Notes: generated by a model not told the origin, from the sequence alone. DNA of 64,000 nucleotides from Microbacterium rhizomatis (GCF_008710745.1 NZ_VYSA01000001.1:620001-684000), one strand, 5' to 3'. Positions 55,603 to 63,902 are shown, counted from the first letter of the stretch. Program-made: numbers and translations.

Positions 55603-56259
55603 ATGACTCGCCGCATCCTCCAACTCCTCGTCGGCCTCGCCCTGTACGGCGTCGGATGCGCACTGACCGTCGAAGCCGGGCTGGGCGTCGACCCGTGGAC
55701 GGTGTTCGCGCAGGGGCTGTCGGTGCGGACCGGGATCGGGATCGGCTGGATCACCAACATCGTCGGGCTGCTCGTCCTTCTGCTGTGGATCCCCCTCCGC
55801 CAGAAGCCGGGCGTCGGCACGGTGGCCAACATCCTGCTGGTCGGAACGAGCATGCAGGCCACGCTCGCCGTCATCCCCCCGATCTCCGGACCGATTGCGC
55901 AGTTCGCCGTGCTGGGTGGCGGAATCGTGCTCGTGGCCGTCGCCTCGGGCCTGTACATCGGCGCGCGCTTCGGGCCTGGCCCTCGTGACGGTCTCATGAC
56001 CGGGATGCACGCGAGGTTCGGATGGCCGATCTGGGCCTGTCGGCTGTCCGTCGAAGCATCCGTGCTGCTCGTGGGCTGGCTGCTCGGCGGGACAGTCGGG
56101 ATCGGCACCGTGCTGTTCGCCGTGCTCATCGGGCCGCTGGTGCACGTCGCACTCCCCCTGCTCCGCGCGGGGGGTCGCGGCGAGGCGCTCAAGGTCAGTG
56201 CTGGCGGAACTGAGGCCAGTCGCTCCCCGGAGTCATCCGCGAGTAGAGCGCATTCTTAG
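55603..56259 (+). CDS. YczE/YitT-type membrane protein
   Basis: The 218-residue protein has about five membrane segments. 'GCALTVEAGLGVDPWTVFAQG' (near residue 19, shortened here to 'LGVDPWTVFAQG') and 'GARFGPGPRDGLMTGMHARF' mark the YczE family, whose transport role is not established. ATG 55603 is preferred over an in-frame TTG at 55591, which lies in the operator. It is the likely target of the divergent MocR regulator. Its C-terminal tail overlaps the convergent 70-residue gene by 65 bases. Confidence 0.85.
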   Translation: MTRRILQLLVGLALYGVGCALTVEAGLGVDPWTVFAQGLSVRTGIGIGWITNIVGLLVLLLWIPLRQKPGVGTVANILLVGTSMQATLAVIPPISGPIAQFAVLGGGIVLVAVASGLYIGARFGPGPRDGLMTGMHARFGWPIWACRLSVEASVLLVGWLLGGTVGIGTVLFAVLIGPLVHVALPLLRAGGRGEALKVSAGGTEASRSPESSASRAHS

Positions 56260-56407
56260 CGATCTCCATCGTCGGGTACACCCCCGCAGATTCGTCCGCG
56301 CGGGCCATGGTGACCAGATAGCCGTTCTCGGAGCGGCGGATGGTGCCGGTCACCCCCGCCTGTCCGTAGGCGACCCACAATGCGTGGTGCGTGTCGGTTG
56401 CGCTCAT
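56195..56407 (-). CDS. Small conserved protein of unknown function
   Basis: The 70-residue protein reads 'HHALWVAYGQAGVTGTIRR' then 'GSDWPQFRQH' at the end, a pattern I recognise from related genomes without a known role. Its ATG overlaps the stop of the sugar symporter gene (ATGA, 56404-56407), so it is translated with it. Its 3' end overlaps the YczE gene on the other strand. Confidence 0.7.
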   Translation of the reverse strand: MSATDTHHALWVAYGQAGVTGTIRRSENGYLVTMARADESAGVYPTMEIAKNALYSRMTPGSDWPQFRQH

Positions 56408-57726
56408 CGTCGAACTCCTTCCGATGCTCCGACGTTACGCCCAGCCGATCCGATCCGGTAGAAGAAGAACGGCACGGCGGACAAAACGCAGCTCAGGGCC
56501 GGGACGAGCGTGATCGATACGAAGAGCGTCTGCTGCATCTGCGGCGTGACCGTGACCCCGCTCTGGTACCCGGCCACCACGATGAAGATGCCGAAGACCA
56601 GCACCGCGAGCGCGTTCATGATCTTCGAGACGAACGTGAGGGTGGAGAACGAGATGCCGTCATTGCGTACGCCCGTGCGCCGTTCGACGTCGTCGACGGA
56701 GTCGGCGATCATCGTCGCCTGCACGACGAGGAAGATCCCGAGAGTCAGTCCGGTGAGGAAGATGAAGACCATCATGACGATCAGATTCTGATAGCCCGCG
56801 AAGTACATTCCGATGTAGAGGGTGGCTCCGATGAACGAGCTGCCGATGATCGCAGCGCGTCCGCTGACCACTCTCAGCAGGAGAGGCGCGGTGAACGAGG
56901 ACAGCACCATGCCGACGATGATCGCCGCACCGACGAGGGTGAAGTACGCCTCATCGCCGTAGGCCACGACCACGAAGACCGCTCCCCCCGCCTGCACGAT
57001 GTAGCGGCCGAACCCCAGGACCGAGCCCAGCAGGACCATGAGCAGCGACGTGTTCCTGAGCAGTGTGGTGAACAGCACGCGGAAGCTCAGTCGCTCCTGC
57101 GTTGCGGGGTCGTGACGTTCCCGCGTGTTGAAGAACGCCAGCAGGAAGAGACCCATGCCGATCACCGACGCGATGCCGACCGCGAGCGACCAGCCGAGCC
57201 CGGTGGTCTCGCCGCCGCCGCTCAGCAGCCGAGCGAACCACGGCATTCCGAGCGTCGCGACGCCGAGGGCGATCGACCCGAAGGCCCGTACGTGAGAGAT
57301 CACCCCGGTGCGCTCGGTGGGATTCGGGAACGCCGAGCCGATGAGTCCCCAGTACGGCACGTCGCACACCGTGTAGGCGAACCCCCACAGGAAGTAGCAG
57401 ACGCCGAAGAAGACGAGCTGCCAGACTTCCGGCCCATCCGGCACACAGAACAGGAGGGTCGAGAGGATGGCCACGGGGGCGGCGGAGTACAGGATGTACG
57501 GTCGCAGCTTGCCCCAGCGACTGCGCGTCATGTCGACGATGCTTCCCATGACCGGGTCGCTGACGGCGTCGAAGATCTTCGCGGCGGTGATGATCGCCGT
57601 CACGACCGCCATGCCCTGCGTGCTGATGTGCGCGTACTGCAGCAGGTACACCAGGATGAACGTCGTCACCGTCGTGAGGACGATGTTCTGGCCGAAGCCT
57701 GCGGCGATGATCGACCGGCGTTGCAC
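56404..57726 (-). CDS. GPH-family sugar:cation symporter
   Basis: The 440-residue protein has about 12 membrane segments and the GPH signature 'DAVSDPVMGSIVDMTRSRWG' (near residue 50), as in melibiose and glucuronide carriers. It imports a glycoside with a cation. It lies 45 bases after the alpha-mannosidase gene, so the cargo is probably a mannoside. The start is GTG at 57726; no ATG is available upstream in frame after the alpha-mannosidase stop. Confidence 0.88.
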   Translation of the reverse strand: MQRRSIIAAGFGQNIVLTTVTTFILVYLLQYAHISTQGMAVVTAIITAAKIFDAVSDPVMGSIVDMTRSRWGKLRPYILYSAAPVAILSTLLFCVPDGPEVWQLVFFGVCYFLWGFAYTVCDVPYWGLIGSAFPNPTERTGVISHVRAFGSIALGVATLGMPWFARLLSGGGETTGLGWSLAVGIASVIGMGLFLLAFFNTRERHDPATQERLSFRVLFTTLLRNTSLLMVLLGSVLGFGRYIVQAGGAVFVVVAYGDEAYFTLVGAAIIVGMVLSSFTAPLLLRVVSGRAAIIGSSFIGATLYIGMYFAGYQNLIVMMVFIFLTGLTLGIFLVVQATMIADSVDDVERRTGVRNDGISFSTLTFVSKIMNALAVLVFGIFIVVAGYQSGVTVTPQMQQTLFVSITLVPALSCVLSAVPFFFYRIGSAGRNVGASEGVRR

Positions 57727-57771
57727 AGCCGGCGCGACCGCCGATTGCGGGACCGCTGCGCGGACGATGGC

Positions 57772-60696
57772 TCAGCCCTCCAGGTGGATCGTCTTGATCT
57801 CGAACGGACTGAACTCCAGCCGGGCGAGATCGGCATCCCCCTGCGGGATCTCCATCAGATTCGTCTCCCGCGCGGACGCATACGGCCGCGACACGTTCAG
57901 CCGGGTGACCGTCGGCACACCGAGGCTCTCGTACAACCGCAGCACCACACCGCTGCCGCTCTCGGCGGGCTTGATCGTCTCGATCACGATCCCCGCTTGA
58001 TCCGTCGATGCGAACGTCGGCAGTTCTGCACCCGCTGTGACGACCAACGGGTTGTTCAGGCGATATCCCTCACGGATGACCTTCCCCAGGTCAGCCGGCG
58101 CGTAGGGCGTGAACGCGTAGGTGAATCGATGGATACCGCGATCGGCGGTCTTGTCCGGAAAGGTGGGCGCGCGCAACAGGTTGAGGCTGATGAGCCCGTT
58201 CTTCGCGCGATGCCCGTACTTCGAATCGTTCAGCAGCGCGAACCCGGCGGTGCCGTCATCCGTCGCGATCCACTTGTGGGCGCAGATCTCGAACTGCGCC
58301 CTCTCGACCGAGTCGCGCTCCGTCGTCGGGCGGCTGATGTGGCCGAACTGGATCTCGCTCTGCACCGACTCCCCGTAGTGCTCGGGGCGGAATTCGGCGC
58401 GGAGCATCTTGTGCGTCTCGCGCCAGGTGACGACCGTGTCGAACCGGACCACGTCGCTTCCCGCTTCGAGGATCACGTTCTGCTCGATGAATACCTTCGG
58501 GTACCGATACAGAGCGCTGCGGACGACGGTCGGACCGTCGAGGCACGTGCGAACGTGAGCGGCCGACAGGACCTGCGGTGGCTTGTCGACGTAGTCCATC
58601 CCGATATCCCAGGCATCGAAGGGGAACTGGTACGGATCGTCGTGCAGGACGAGCCGGTTCAGACCTGCGCCGGCCAGCTCCGCTCCCTCGCGATCCGTGC
58701 ACGAGACGATCTCGCCCGATGCATCGAAGCGCAGCGTGAGGATGCCGTTCGTCATCGTGTCGGGGGTGAAGGCCAGTTCGGGCGCGGGCTGCGCGGGCTC
58801 GACGACCGCGGCCGCGTAGGGCGCGGCTTCTGCGTGGAACCACTCACCGTCGATGCGGATGTGCTCGCGACGGGGGAAGTTCGTGAGGTTCAGCGCGGTC
58901 CTGCCGGCCGGGCCGGCCGGCAATGCTTCGATGAGCACTCCAAGGTGTGCGTCGAGCTCACGCTCGATGCGTCGATACGCCGACACCGCCTCGCGATTCA
59001 CCCGCTCGATGGATGAACCCGGGATGATGTCGTGGAACTGGTTCAGCAGGACATCGCGCCAGATCGGGGCGAGGTCGGCCCGGATGTCGGCACCCACGAT
59101 GGCTGCGAGCGACTCGACGTTGTGAAGCTTGCGCTCCACGATGCGGTTGAACCGCTTGATCCGCGCCTGGGTGGTGTACGTGCCCTGATGGGTCTCGAGG
59201 TACAGCTCCCCCACGTGGGTGTGTGCGATCTCCATCGTCTCGAGTCGGCGGAAGAAGCTCGTCGCAGACCCGAACTCGATCCGAGGGAGTCCGCGCAGAT
59301 TCATCTCTCGTCCGGTGACCTCGACGTGCACCTCACCCGGACCGCCTCCACCATCGCCCGAGCCGTAGACCAGAAGCGCGGTTCCGAGGTCGCGCTCGGG
59401 GTACTGGGCGATTCCCTTCAGAAGCCCGTCGGCAGCGCCTCGGGCGTTGTAATCGCCCTCGGGCGGCATGTGGACGAGCACGGATGAGCCGTCGATGCCC
59501 TCCCAGTGGAAGGTGCGGTGCGGGAAGGTGTTGACCTTGTTCCACGCGAGCTTGATGGTCGAGAACCAATCCATCCCGCTCTTCTTGAGGATCTGCGGCA
59601 GATTGCCGCTGTAGCCGAAGGTGTCGGGCAGCCAGCACATCCTGAGGTCGTCCGCGTCGAGTGCGAACTCGTCCTGGAGGAATCGACGGCCCACGAGCGC
59701 TTGACGGACGAGCGATTCGCCACCCGGGAGGTTGGTGTCGGGTTCCACCCAGAAACTGCCCTGCAGCTCCACCCGGCCGGCCGCGGCGGCGTTGCGCAGC
59801 CGCTCGAAGAGCGCGGGCTGCTGCTCCTTCATCCACTGCATCTGCTGCGGCTGGCTCGTGCCGTAGACGAGCGAATCGGTGCGATCGATGTTGCCGAGGG
59901 CCTTCGCGTACGTCCGCGCCGCCTTCCTGTGCGTCTCGCGGAGCGGCCAGAGCCAGGCCATATCGAGATGGCCGTGGCCGACCGCGGTGTAGACGAATTC
60001 GCTCTCGGAGGGGGCGGCGAGCGACGGCGCGAGGGCCTGGCGCGCGCCCGCGGCATCGCCCGCCCCGAACCGCCGGTACGCAGCATCCAGCGCGGCATGC
60101 ACCTCGCGTGACAGGGATTCGTCGTCGGTCGACACGGCCAGGACCGACAGCGTGAGCATGTCGTAGTACAGCGCGAACATCTCGTCGTCTCGGGTCGCGA
60201 GGTGCGCGCCGTGATAGACGGCCTTGCCGACCTCGTAGAGCAGGAACCCGTTGTAGGCGACGTCGGCGTAGAGCTCGATGCGCCCGTTCGACAGATCGAC
60301 ATCGCGCACCGGACGGAACCTCCCGCCGCTGTGGGGAAGATCGCCCTGTTGCCATACCGTGCTGACCGAATCGAGCACCACGCCTTCGGGCGAGAAGACG
60401 AGACCCTCACCGCGGATCCCGAGCATCAGGTGCAGCTCACCCGTCGCAGCGGGGACGGCGCCGGTGATCCGGAGCCACGCGCAGTCACCCACGCCGCCCC
60501 ACGCGGTGCCTGGGCGCAGCGCACGGAAGGCCGCGCGGTCGACCGCGTCGAACGGGATCGGCTCGTCCGACCGAAGGATCTCGGCCTTCAGCCCCGCGAC
60601 GCGCTGATAGATGCGCGAGCGGATGCTGAGCAGTCGCCGGTACTCGCGAGGATGCTGTGCCGCGAATCCGATGAGCTCGACGGCGAACCCGATCAT
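57772..60696 (-). CDS. Alpha-mannosidase, GH38
   Basis: The 974-residue protein has the GH38 zinc-site motif 'GHGHLDMAWLWPLRETHRKA' (near residue 240), the nucleophile Asp in 'WLPDTFGYSGNLPQIL' (near residue 357), and a C-terminal beta domain ending 'FSPFEIKTIHLEG'. It trims alpha-mannosyl residues from oligosaccharides in the cytoplasm (no signal peptide). The start ATG 60696 follows 'GAAAGGCACGC'. It is first of an operon with the GPH symporter and a small protein, preceded by twin operators. Confidence 0.94.
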   Translation of the reverse strand: MIGFAVELIGFAAQHPREYRRLLSIRSRIYQRVAGLKAEILRSDEPIPFDAVDRAAFRALRPGTAWGGVGDCAWLRITGAVPAATGELHLMLGIRGEGLVFSPEGVVLDSVSTVWQQGDLPHSGGRFRPVRDVDLSNGRIELYADVAYNGFLLYEVGKAVYHGAHLATRDDEMFALYYDMLTLSVLAVSTDDESLSREVHAALDAAYRRFGAGDAAGARQALAPSLAAPSESEFVYTAVGHGHLDMAWLWPLRETHRKAARTYAKALGNIDRTDSLVYGTSQPQQMQWMKEQQPALFERLRNAAAAGRVELQGSFWVEPDTNLPGGESLVRQALVGRRFLQDEFALDADDLRMCWLPDTFGYSGNLPQILKKSGMDWFSTIKLAWNKVNTFPHRTFHWEGIDGSSVLVHMPPEGDYNARGAADGLLKGIAQYPERDLGTALLVYGSGDGGGGPGEVHVEVTGREMNLRGLPRIEFGSATSFFRRLETMEIAHTHVGELYLETHQGTYTTQARIKRFNRIVERKLHNVESLAAIVGADIRADLAPIWRDVLLNQFHDIIPGSSIERVNREAVSAYRRIERELDAHLGVLIEALPAGPAGRTALNLTNFPRREHIRIDGEWFHAEAAPYAAAVVEPAQPAPELAFTPDTMTNGILTLRFDASGEIVSCTDREGAELAGAGLNRLVLHDDPYQFPFDAWDIGMDYVDKPPQVLSAAHVRTCLDGPTVVRSALYRYPKVFIEQNVILEAGSDVVRFDTVVTWRETHKMLRAEFRPEHYGESVQSEIQFGHISRPTTERDSVERAQFEICAHKWIATDDGTAGFALLNDSKYGHRAKNGLISLNLLRAPTFPDKTADRGIHRFTYAFTPYAPADLGKVIREGYRLNNPLVVTAGAELPTFASTDQAGIVIETIKPAESGSGVVLRLYESLGVPTVTRLNVSRPYASARETNLMEIPQGDADLARLEFSPFEIKTIHLEG

Positions 60697-60715
60697 GCGT
60701 GCCTTTCGTGCGTTG

Positions 60716-60745
60716 TGCCCCCGGATGGATTCGAACCACCGACTC
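60716..60745 (-). pseudogene. 3' fragment of a tRNA gene
   Basis: On the minus strand this reads as a tRNA 3' end: a five-pair T-arm (GGTGG-TTCGAAT-CCATC), acceptor half CGGGGGC and discriminator A. No matching GCCCCCG 5' half, D-arm or anticodon arm is found upstream. The loop and stem fit an arginine-type tRNA, but identity is uncertain. Such fragments commonly mark the far end of DNA inserted at a tRNA gene. Confidence 0.6.
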
Positions 60746-60755
60746 AGGCGGGCAT

Positions 60756-60806
60756 CCGGATAGTTCCGGTGATCCATCCGGACAGCTCCGGTGATCTTAT
60801 CCGGAT
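60756..60806 (-). promoter_or_regulatory. Two operators CCGGA-N4-TCCGG, 22 bases apart, plus a half-site
   Basis: CCGGAtagtTCCGG (60756-60769) and CCGGAcagcTCCGG (60778-60791) lie in near-identical 22-base tandem units, with a further CCGGA at 60801. The spacing is about two helical turns. They are 60-95 bases upstream of the alpha-mannosidase start and probably control the operon. The matching regulator is not in the window as far as I can tell. Confidence 0.6.
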
Positions 60807-60809
60807 CAC

Positions 60810-60840
60810 AAACCCCGACTCGATGGATCGATCGGGGTTT
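60810..60840. terminator. Hairpin with AAACCCCGA/TCGGGGTTT arms
   Basis: Nine perfect pairs with A/T-rich outer ends, which would give a T-run on either strand, around a 13-base loop. No gene ends close by on either strand: upstream is the operator region of the mannosidase operon and downstream is tRNA-Arg. It may remain from a lost gene or insulate the tRNA. Confidence 0.6.
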
Positions 60841-60901
60841 GGGGATGCCGAGGTTGTCGACTTCCTGCCCCGCCGATGCGACGGGTACCCTGAATCGGTC
60901 A

Positions 60902-60974
60902 CCCCCTGTAGCTCAGTGGATAGAGCATCCGGTTTCTACCCGGCTGGTCGGGAGTTCGAATCTCTCCAGGGGGG
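60902..60974 (+). tRNA. tRNA-Arg (TCT)
   Basis: The acceptor CCCCCTG pairs with CAGGGGG, the D-arm is GCTC/GAGC, the anticodon loop contains TCT, and the T-arm has TTCGAAT. Discriminator is G; CCA is not encoded. The first pair of the anticodon stem is a T-C mismatch. Confidence 0.93.
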
Positions 60975-61111
60975 CTTGTGACCGACAGCTGGCGCGATCG
61001 ACCGTCATGGATGCGATGGAGACCGCACCGCCGACGTTCAAACGTGCGATGACTGCGCTGGATACACACCCCGGCGGCTCGGCGTCGGCGCCGCTCATTA
61101 GGATGGTGCGC

Positions 61112-61738
61112 ATGGTGGGGGCTTCTGAGAACGACCGACTCGTGTGGATCGACTGCGAGATGACAGGGCTCGATCTCGAAGTCGACGAGCTCGTCGAGAT
61201 CGCGGTCGTCGTGACCGACTTCGAGCTGAGGGTGCTCGACCCCGGCTTCCAGATCGTGATCAAGCCCGACGACACCGCCCTGGCGCACATGAACGAGTTC
61301 GTCACTCAGATGCACACGACCTCAGGACTCATCGACGAGATCCCGAACGGAGTCAGCGCCGCCGAGGCGGAGTTCCTGGCGCTGGAGTACATCCAGCGGT
61401 TCGTCCCGCAGGAGGGCAAGGCGCCGCTCGCGGGCAACACGATCGGGACCGATCGGATGTTCCTCGCCAAGTACATGCCACGGCTGGATCGCTGGCTGCA
61501 CTACCGCAACGTCGACGTCTCGAGCGTCAAAGAGCTCTCGCGCCGCTGGTACCCGAGGGCCTACATCCACGCTCCGTCGAAGGACGGGGGCCACCGCGCG
61601 CTCGCCGACATCCGCGAATCGATCCGCGAGCTGGCCTACTACCGGCAGGCCGTGTTCGTGCCCCAGCCCGGGCCGACGAGCGACGGGGCACGTGCGGTCG
61701 CCGCATCCGTCGTGTCGGCGTTTGCACCCGAAGTATGA
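61112..61738 (+). CDS. orn: Oligoribonuclease
   Basis: It degrades very short RNAs, including pGpG from cyclic di-GMP. The 208-residue protein has the DEDDh exonuclease motifs: 'LVWIDCEMTGLD' (near residue 12), 'HTTSGLIDE' and 'LAGNTIGTDRMFLAKYMPRL' (near residue 112), and 'DGGHRALADIRESI' (near residue 160). TAGGAT (61099-61104) lies seven bases before ATG 61112, suggesting a leaderless message; ATG 61103 is within that -10 and so less likely. Confidence 0.94.
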   Translation: MVGASENDRLVWIDCEMTGLDLEVDELVEIAVVVTDFELRVLDPGFQIVIKPDDTALAHMNEFVTQMHTTSGLIDEIPNGVSAAEAEFLALEYIQRFVPQEGKAPLAGNTIGTDRMFLAKYMPRLDRWLHYRNVDVSSVKELSRRWYPRAYIHAPSKDGGHRALADIRESIRELAYYRQAVFVPQPGPTSDGARAVAASVVSAFAPEV

Positions 61739-61775
61739 GAGAATCTTCGGGTTGCTCGCACGTGCGGGAGACATG

Positions 61776-61851
61776 GTGGGTATAGCTCAGTTGGTAGAGC
61801 GCGGCCTTGTGGTGGCCGATGTCGCGGGTTCGAGCCCCGTTACTCACCCCA
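61776..61851 (+). tRNA. tRNA-His (GTG)
   Basis: The acceptor GTGGGTA pairs with TACTCAC, anticodon loop has GTG, discriminator is C as expected for His, and G at 61775 provides the -1 residue. CCA is encoded at 61849-61851. The next gene's ATG begins at 61852, directly after CCA. Confidence 0.95.
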
Positions 61852-62202
61852 ATGATTGAGGCGGATGCCGCCGCCTTCGAGGCGCTCGTCGTCGCGGAGC
61901 TGGATTCGCTGCCCGTCGATATGATCGACGGGCTCGACAACGTCGTGTTCGTCGTCGAAGACCGCCCCGAGGACGGCAGCCTCGACCTGCTCGGCCTCTA
62001 CGACGGGTGGGCGTTGACGGAGCGCGACCGGTACGGTGCGGGCGAACTGCCCGACCGCATTATCGTCTACCGGGAACCGCACCTTCAGGTCTGCGATTCC
62101 CTCGACGAACTCCGGGATGAGATCCATACGACGCTCGTGCACGAGATCGCGCACTTCTACGGAATCGATGATGAGCGCCTCCACGAGCTGGGGTGGGCGT
62201 GA
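61852..62202 (+). CDS. Minimal-zincin metallopeptidase family protein
   Basis: The 116-residue protein has 'VHEIAHFYGIDDERLHELGW' (near residue 93), the HExxHxxGxxD zinc-binding pattern, preceded by 'IIVYREPH'. It is a small metallopeptidase-like protein with unknown substrate. The ATG follows tRNA-His with no spacing and there is no room for a ribosome site, so it probably relies on a processed, leaderless mRNA. It overlaps clpS by one base. Confidence 0.88.
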   Translation: MIEADAAAFEALVVAELDSLPVDMIDGLDNVVFVVEDRPEDGSLDLLGLYDGWALTERDRYGAGELPDRIIVYREPHLQVCDSLDELRDEIHTTLVHEIAHFYGIDDERLHELGWA

Positions 62203-62501
62203 TGAGGGCAGCGGCGCTCCCCGACACGCGTGAGGATCTGCACGTCCACGAATCGGCGGACAGGGCGCGCCCGTGGCAGACCGTGGTCTGGAACGATCCG
62301 GTCAATCTGATGAGCTACGTGGTGCACGTCTTCCGCGAATACTTCGGGTTCTCCCTCGATCAGGCGACTCAGCTCATGATGGCGGTGCACAACACGGGGC
62401 ACGCGATCGTGGCGGAAGGAGCTCGCGAACAGATGGAACTGCACACCCAGGCGATGCACGACTACGGTCTGTGGGCGACCGTACGAAAGGCTCCCCAATG
62501 A
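62202..62501 (+). CDS. clpS: ATP-dependent Clp protease adaptor ClpS
   Basis: It delivers N-degron proteins to the ClpAP/ClpCP protease. The 99-residue protein has the core 'VWNDPVNLMSYVVHVF' (near residue 29) and 'AVHNTGHAIVAEGARE' (near residue 65), as in ClpS. An extended N-terminal arm precedes the fold. Start and upstream stop share a base (TGATG). DUF2017 follows with a four-base overlap, the usual actinobacterial order. Confidence 0.95.
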   Translation: MRAAALPDTREDLHVHESADRARPWQTVVWNDPVNLMSYVVHVFREYFGFSLDQATQLMMAVHNTGHAIVAEGAREQMELHTQAMHDYGLWATVRKAPQ

Positions 62502-63001
62502 GCGAGAGACTCGTCACCCTGGAGATCTCGCGGATAGAGGCGGCGCACCTCTCTGGGCTCGTGACGCAATTCCTCGAGCTCCTCCAGTCGAGCGATGACG
62601 CTCGCCCGACCGACGATCCCGCGATCGCAAGACTCGTGCCCGACGCCTACACCGACGACCCGCATGCCGCACGCGAGTTCAGAGACGTCACACAGACCGA
62701 TCTGATCACGCGGCGGATCGACGATGCGGGCATCGTCCTCTCCACGCTGGGCGGCATCGTGCTCGTGCCTGCCGGCACACCCCTGGATGACCCGCGATTC
62801 ACCGAGCTCGTCTCGATTACGATCGACGCGGACGAGTCGCGTGCCTGGCTGCGCACGCTGGCCGCCATCCGCCTCGTCCTTGCCTCACGCCTCGGGATCG
62901 AGACCGAAGACGACCACGACGAGGATGACACGCGCTTCGGGATCTACGACTGGCTCGGGTACCGCCTCGATGGCCTCGTGCGCGCCGTCACGGAGGACTG
63001 A
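62498..63001 (+). CDS. DUF2017 family protein
   Basis: The 167-residue soluble protein has 'TLEISRIEAAHLSGLVTQF' at its N-terminus and ends 'DTRFGIYDWLGYRLDGLVRA', the marks of DUF2017, which habitually follows clpS in actinobacteria. Function is unknown, but constant pairing suggests a role in Clp adaptor control. It converges with the kinase-like gene. Confidence 0.9.
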   Translation: MSERLVTLEISRIEAAHLSGLVTQFLELLQSSDDARPTDDPAIARLVPDAYTDDPHAAREFRDVTQTDLITRRIDDAGIVLSTLGGIVLVPAGTPLDDPRFTELVSITIDADESRAWLRTLAAIRLVLASRLGIETEDDHDEDDTRFGIYDWLGYRLDGLVRAVTED

Positions 63002-63013
63002 CCCCCGAGCACG

Positions 63014-63607
63014 CTAAGGGATCTCGAAGGTCAGGGTTGCGTGAGCCCGCGGATCGTCGCGAGTCAGATGGCGCTCTTCCTGCTCGGCCCATCGCGTCCA
63101 GTGCGGGCGGAAGGTCTCACCGTCCCGCGCCAGCGCACGACTCTTGCGCGACGCGGTCGGCGATTCGAGCCACACACGCACGTCCGCGAGACGCGCGGTG
63201 ACCGGGGTGAGGATGCCCGAGCCCTCGACGATCAACGGCAGCGCCGGATCGACGGCATGGGCTTCCGCGTGCTGTGAGGCCGCCCAGTCCCATCGCTCCC
63301 ATACGCCGATGAACCCTCGGGCGTGCGCGTTCAGGATGGTGTCGGTCGCTGTGCGCACGCCCTCGTCGAGCCCGTCCCATCCCGGATAGATCGCGTCAAG
63401 ACCGACGAGCTGGACTCGTCCGCGAAGCGGCCAGCGCTGCACGAGCTCCCTGGCGAGAGTCGACTTGCCCGATCCGCTGCGACCGTCGATGAGGACGACC
63501 GGATTGGCCGCCTCGACCGCGATGACAGCCTCGAGGATCCTCGCGGCCGCCGCATGGCGCGCGTTCGCGAGCGGGTCGCTGCTACTTCTTGAGGATGCGG
63601 ACGACAC
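63014..63607 (-). CDS. P-loop kinase-like protein (uridine kinase-like)
   Basis: The 197-residue protein has a Walker A motif 'LIDGRSGSGKSTLARELV' (near residue 35), 'GLDAIYPGWDG' following, and 'LIVEGSGILTP' (near residue 115), typical of a small-molecule kinase fold. Substrate is unknown. Only GTG at 63607 gives the motif with a preceding helix; it overlaps the end of the upstream gene by 26 bases. Confidence 0.8.
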   Translation of the reverse strand: MSSASSRSSSDPLANARHAAAARILEAVIAVEAANPVVLIDGRSGSGKSTLARELVQRWPLRGRVQLVGLDAIYPGWDGLDEGVRTATDTILNAHARGFIGVWERWDWAASQHAEAHAVDPALPLIVEGSGILTPVTARLADVRVWLESPTASRKSRALARDGETFRPHWTRWAEQEERHLTRDDPRAHATLTFEIP

Positions 63608-63902
63608 GGCTGAACGCGCGGCCGGCGACCCACACGAACGGGATCGCGACGGCGAGGAACACGACGATGTTCGGCTCGAAGCGCAGATCTCCACCGCGGC
63701 GGATGTAGGCGCCCAGGGGAATCGCGTACCCGCCGCCCCCACCGCCACCGTTGCCGACCTCATCGGATCCGCCACCGAACCCCGTCCACGTGAGGGCGAC
63801 GGGAACGATGCGGATTCCGTCGACGTCCTGCTGCTCACCGTAGGCGCTCTTCACGCCGAATGATGCGGACTGCTTGCCGAGCTCGAGTGCGATGTTGGGC
63901 AT
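63582..63902 (-). CDS. Small membrane protein with Gly-rich stretch (GerW/YtfJ-like features)
   Basis: The 106-residue protein has a soluble N-terminal part ('GVKSAYGEQQDVDGIRIVPV'), a poly-Gly run near residue 55, then a membrane helix (about residues 79-95) and a basic end. The order resembles the GerW/YtfJ family found also in non-sporulating actinobacteria; the match is by eye. It overlaps the kinase-like gene. Confidence 0.65.
   Translation of the reverse strand: MPNIALELGKQSASFGVKSAYGEQQDVDGIRIVPVALTWTGFGGGSDEVGNGGGGGGGYAIPLGAYIRRGGDLRFEPNIVVFLAVAIPFVWVAGRAFSRVVRILKK

Noticed and set aside
56380..59016. 878-codon plus-strand frame across the symporter and mannosidase genes
   Set aside because: Low-complexity Asp/Glu/Arg/His composition typical of antisense frames.
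60716..60790. A complete tRNA gene on the minus strand
   Set aside because: Only the T-arm and acceptor 3' half are present; no 5' acceptor GCCCCCG, D-arm or anticodon arm can be drawn.
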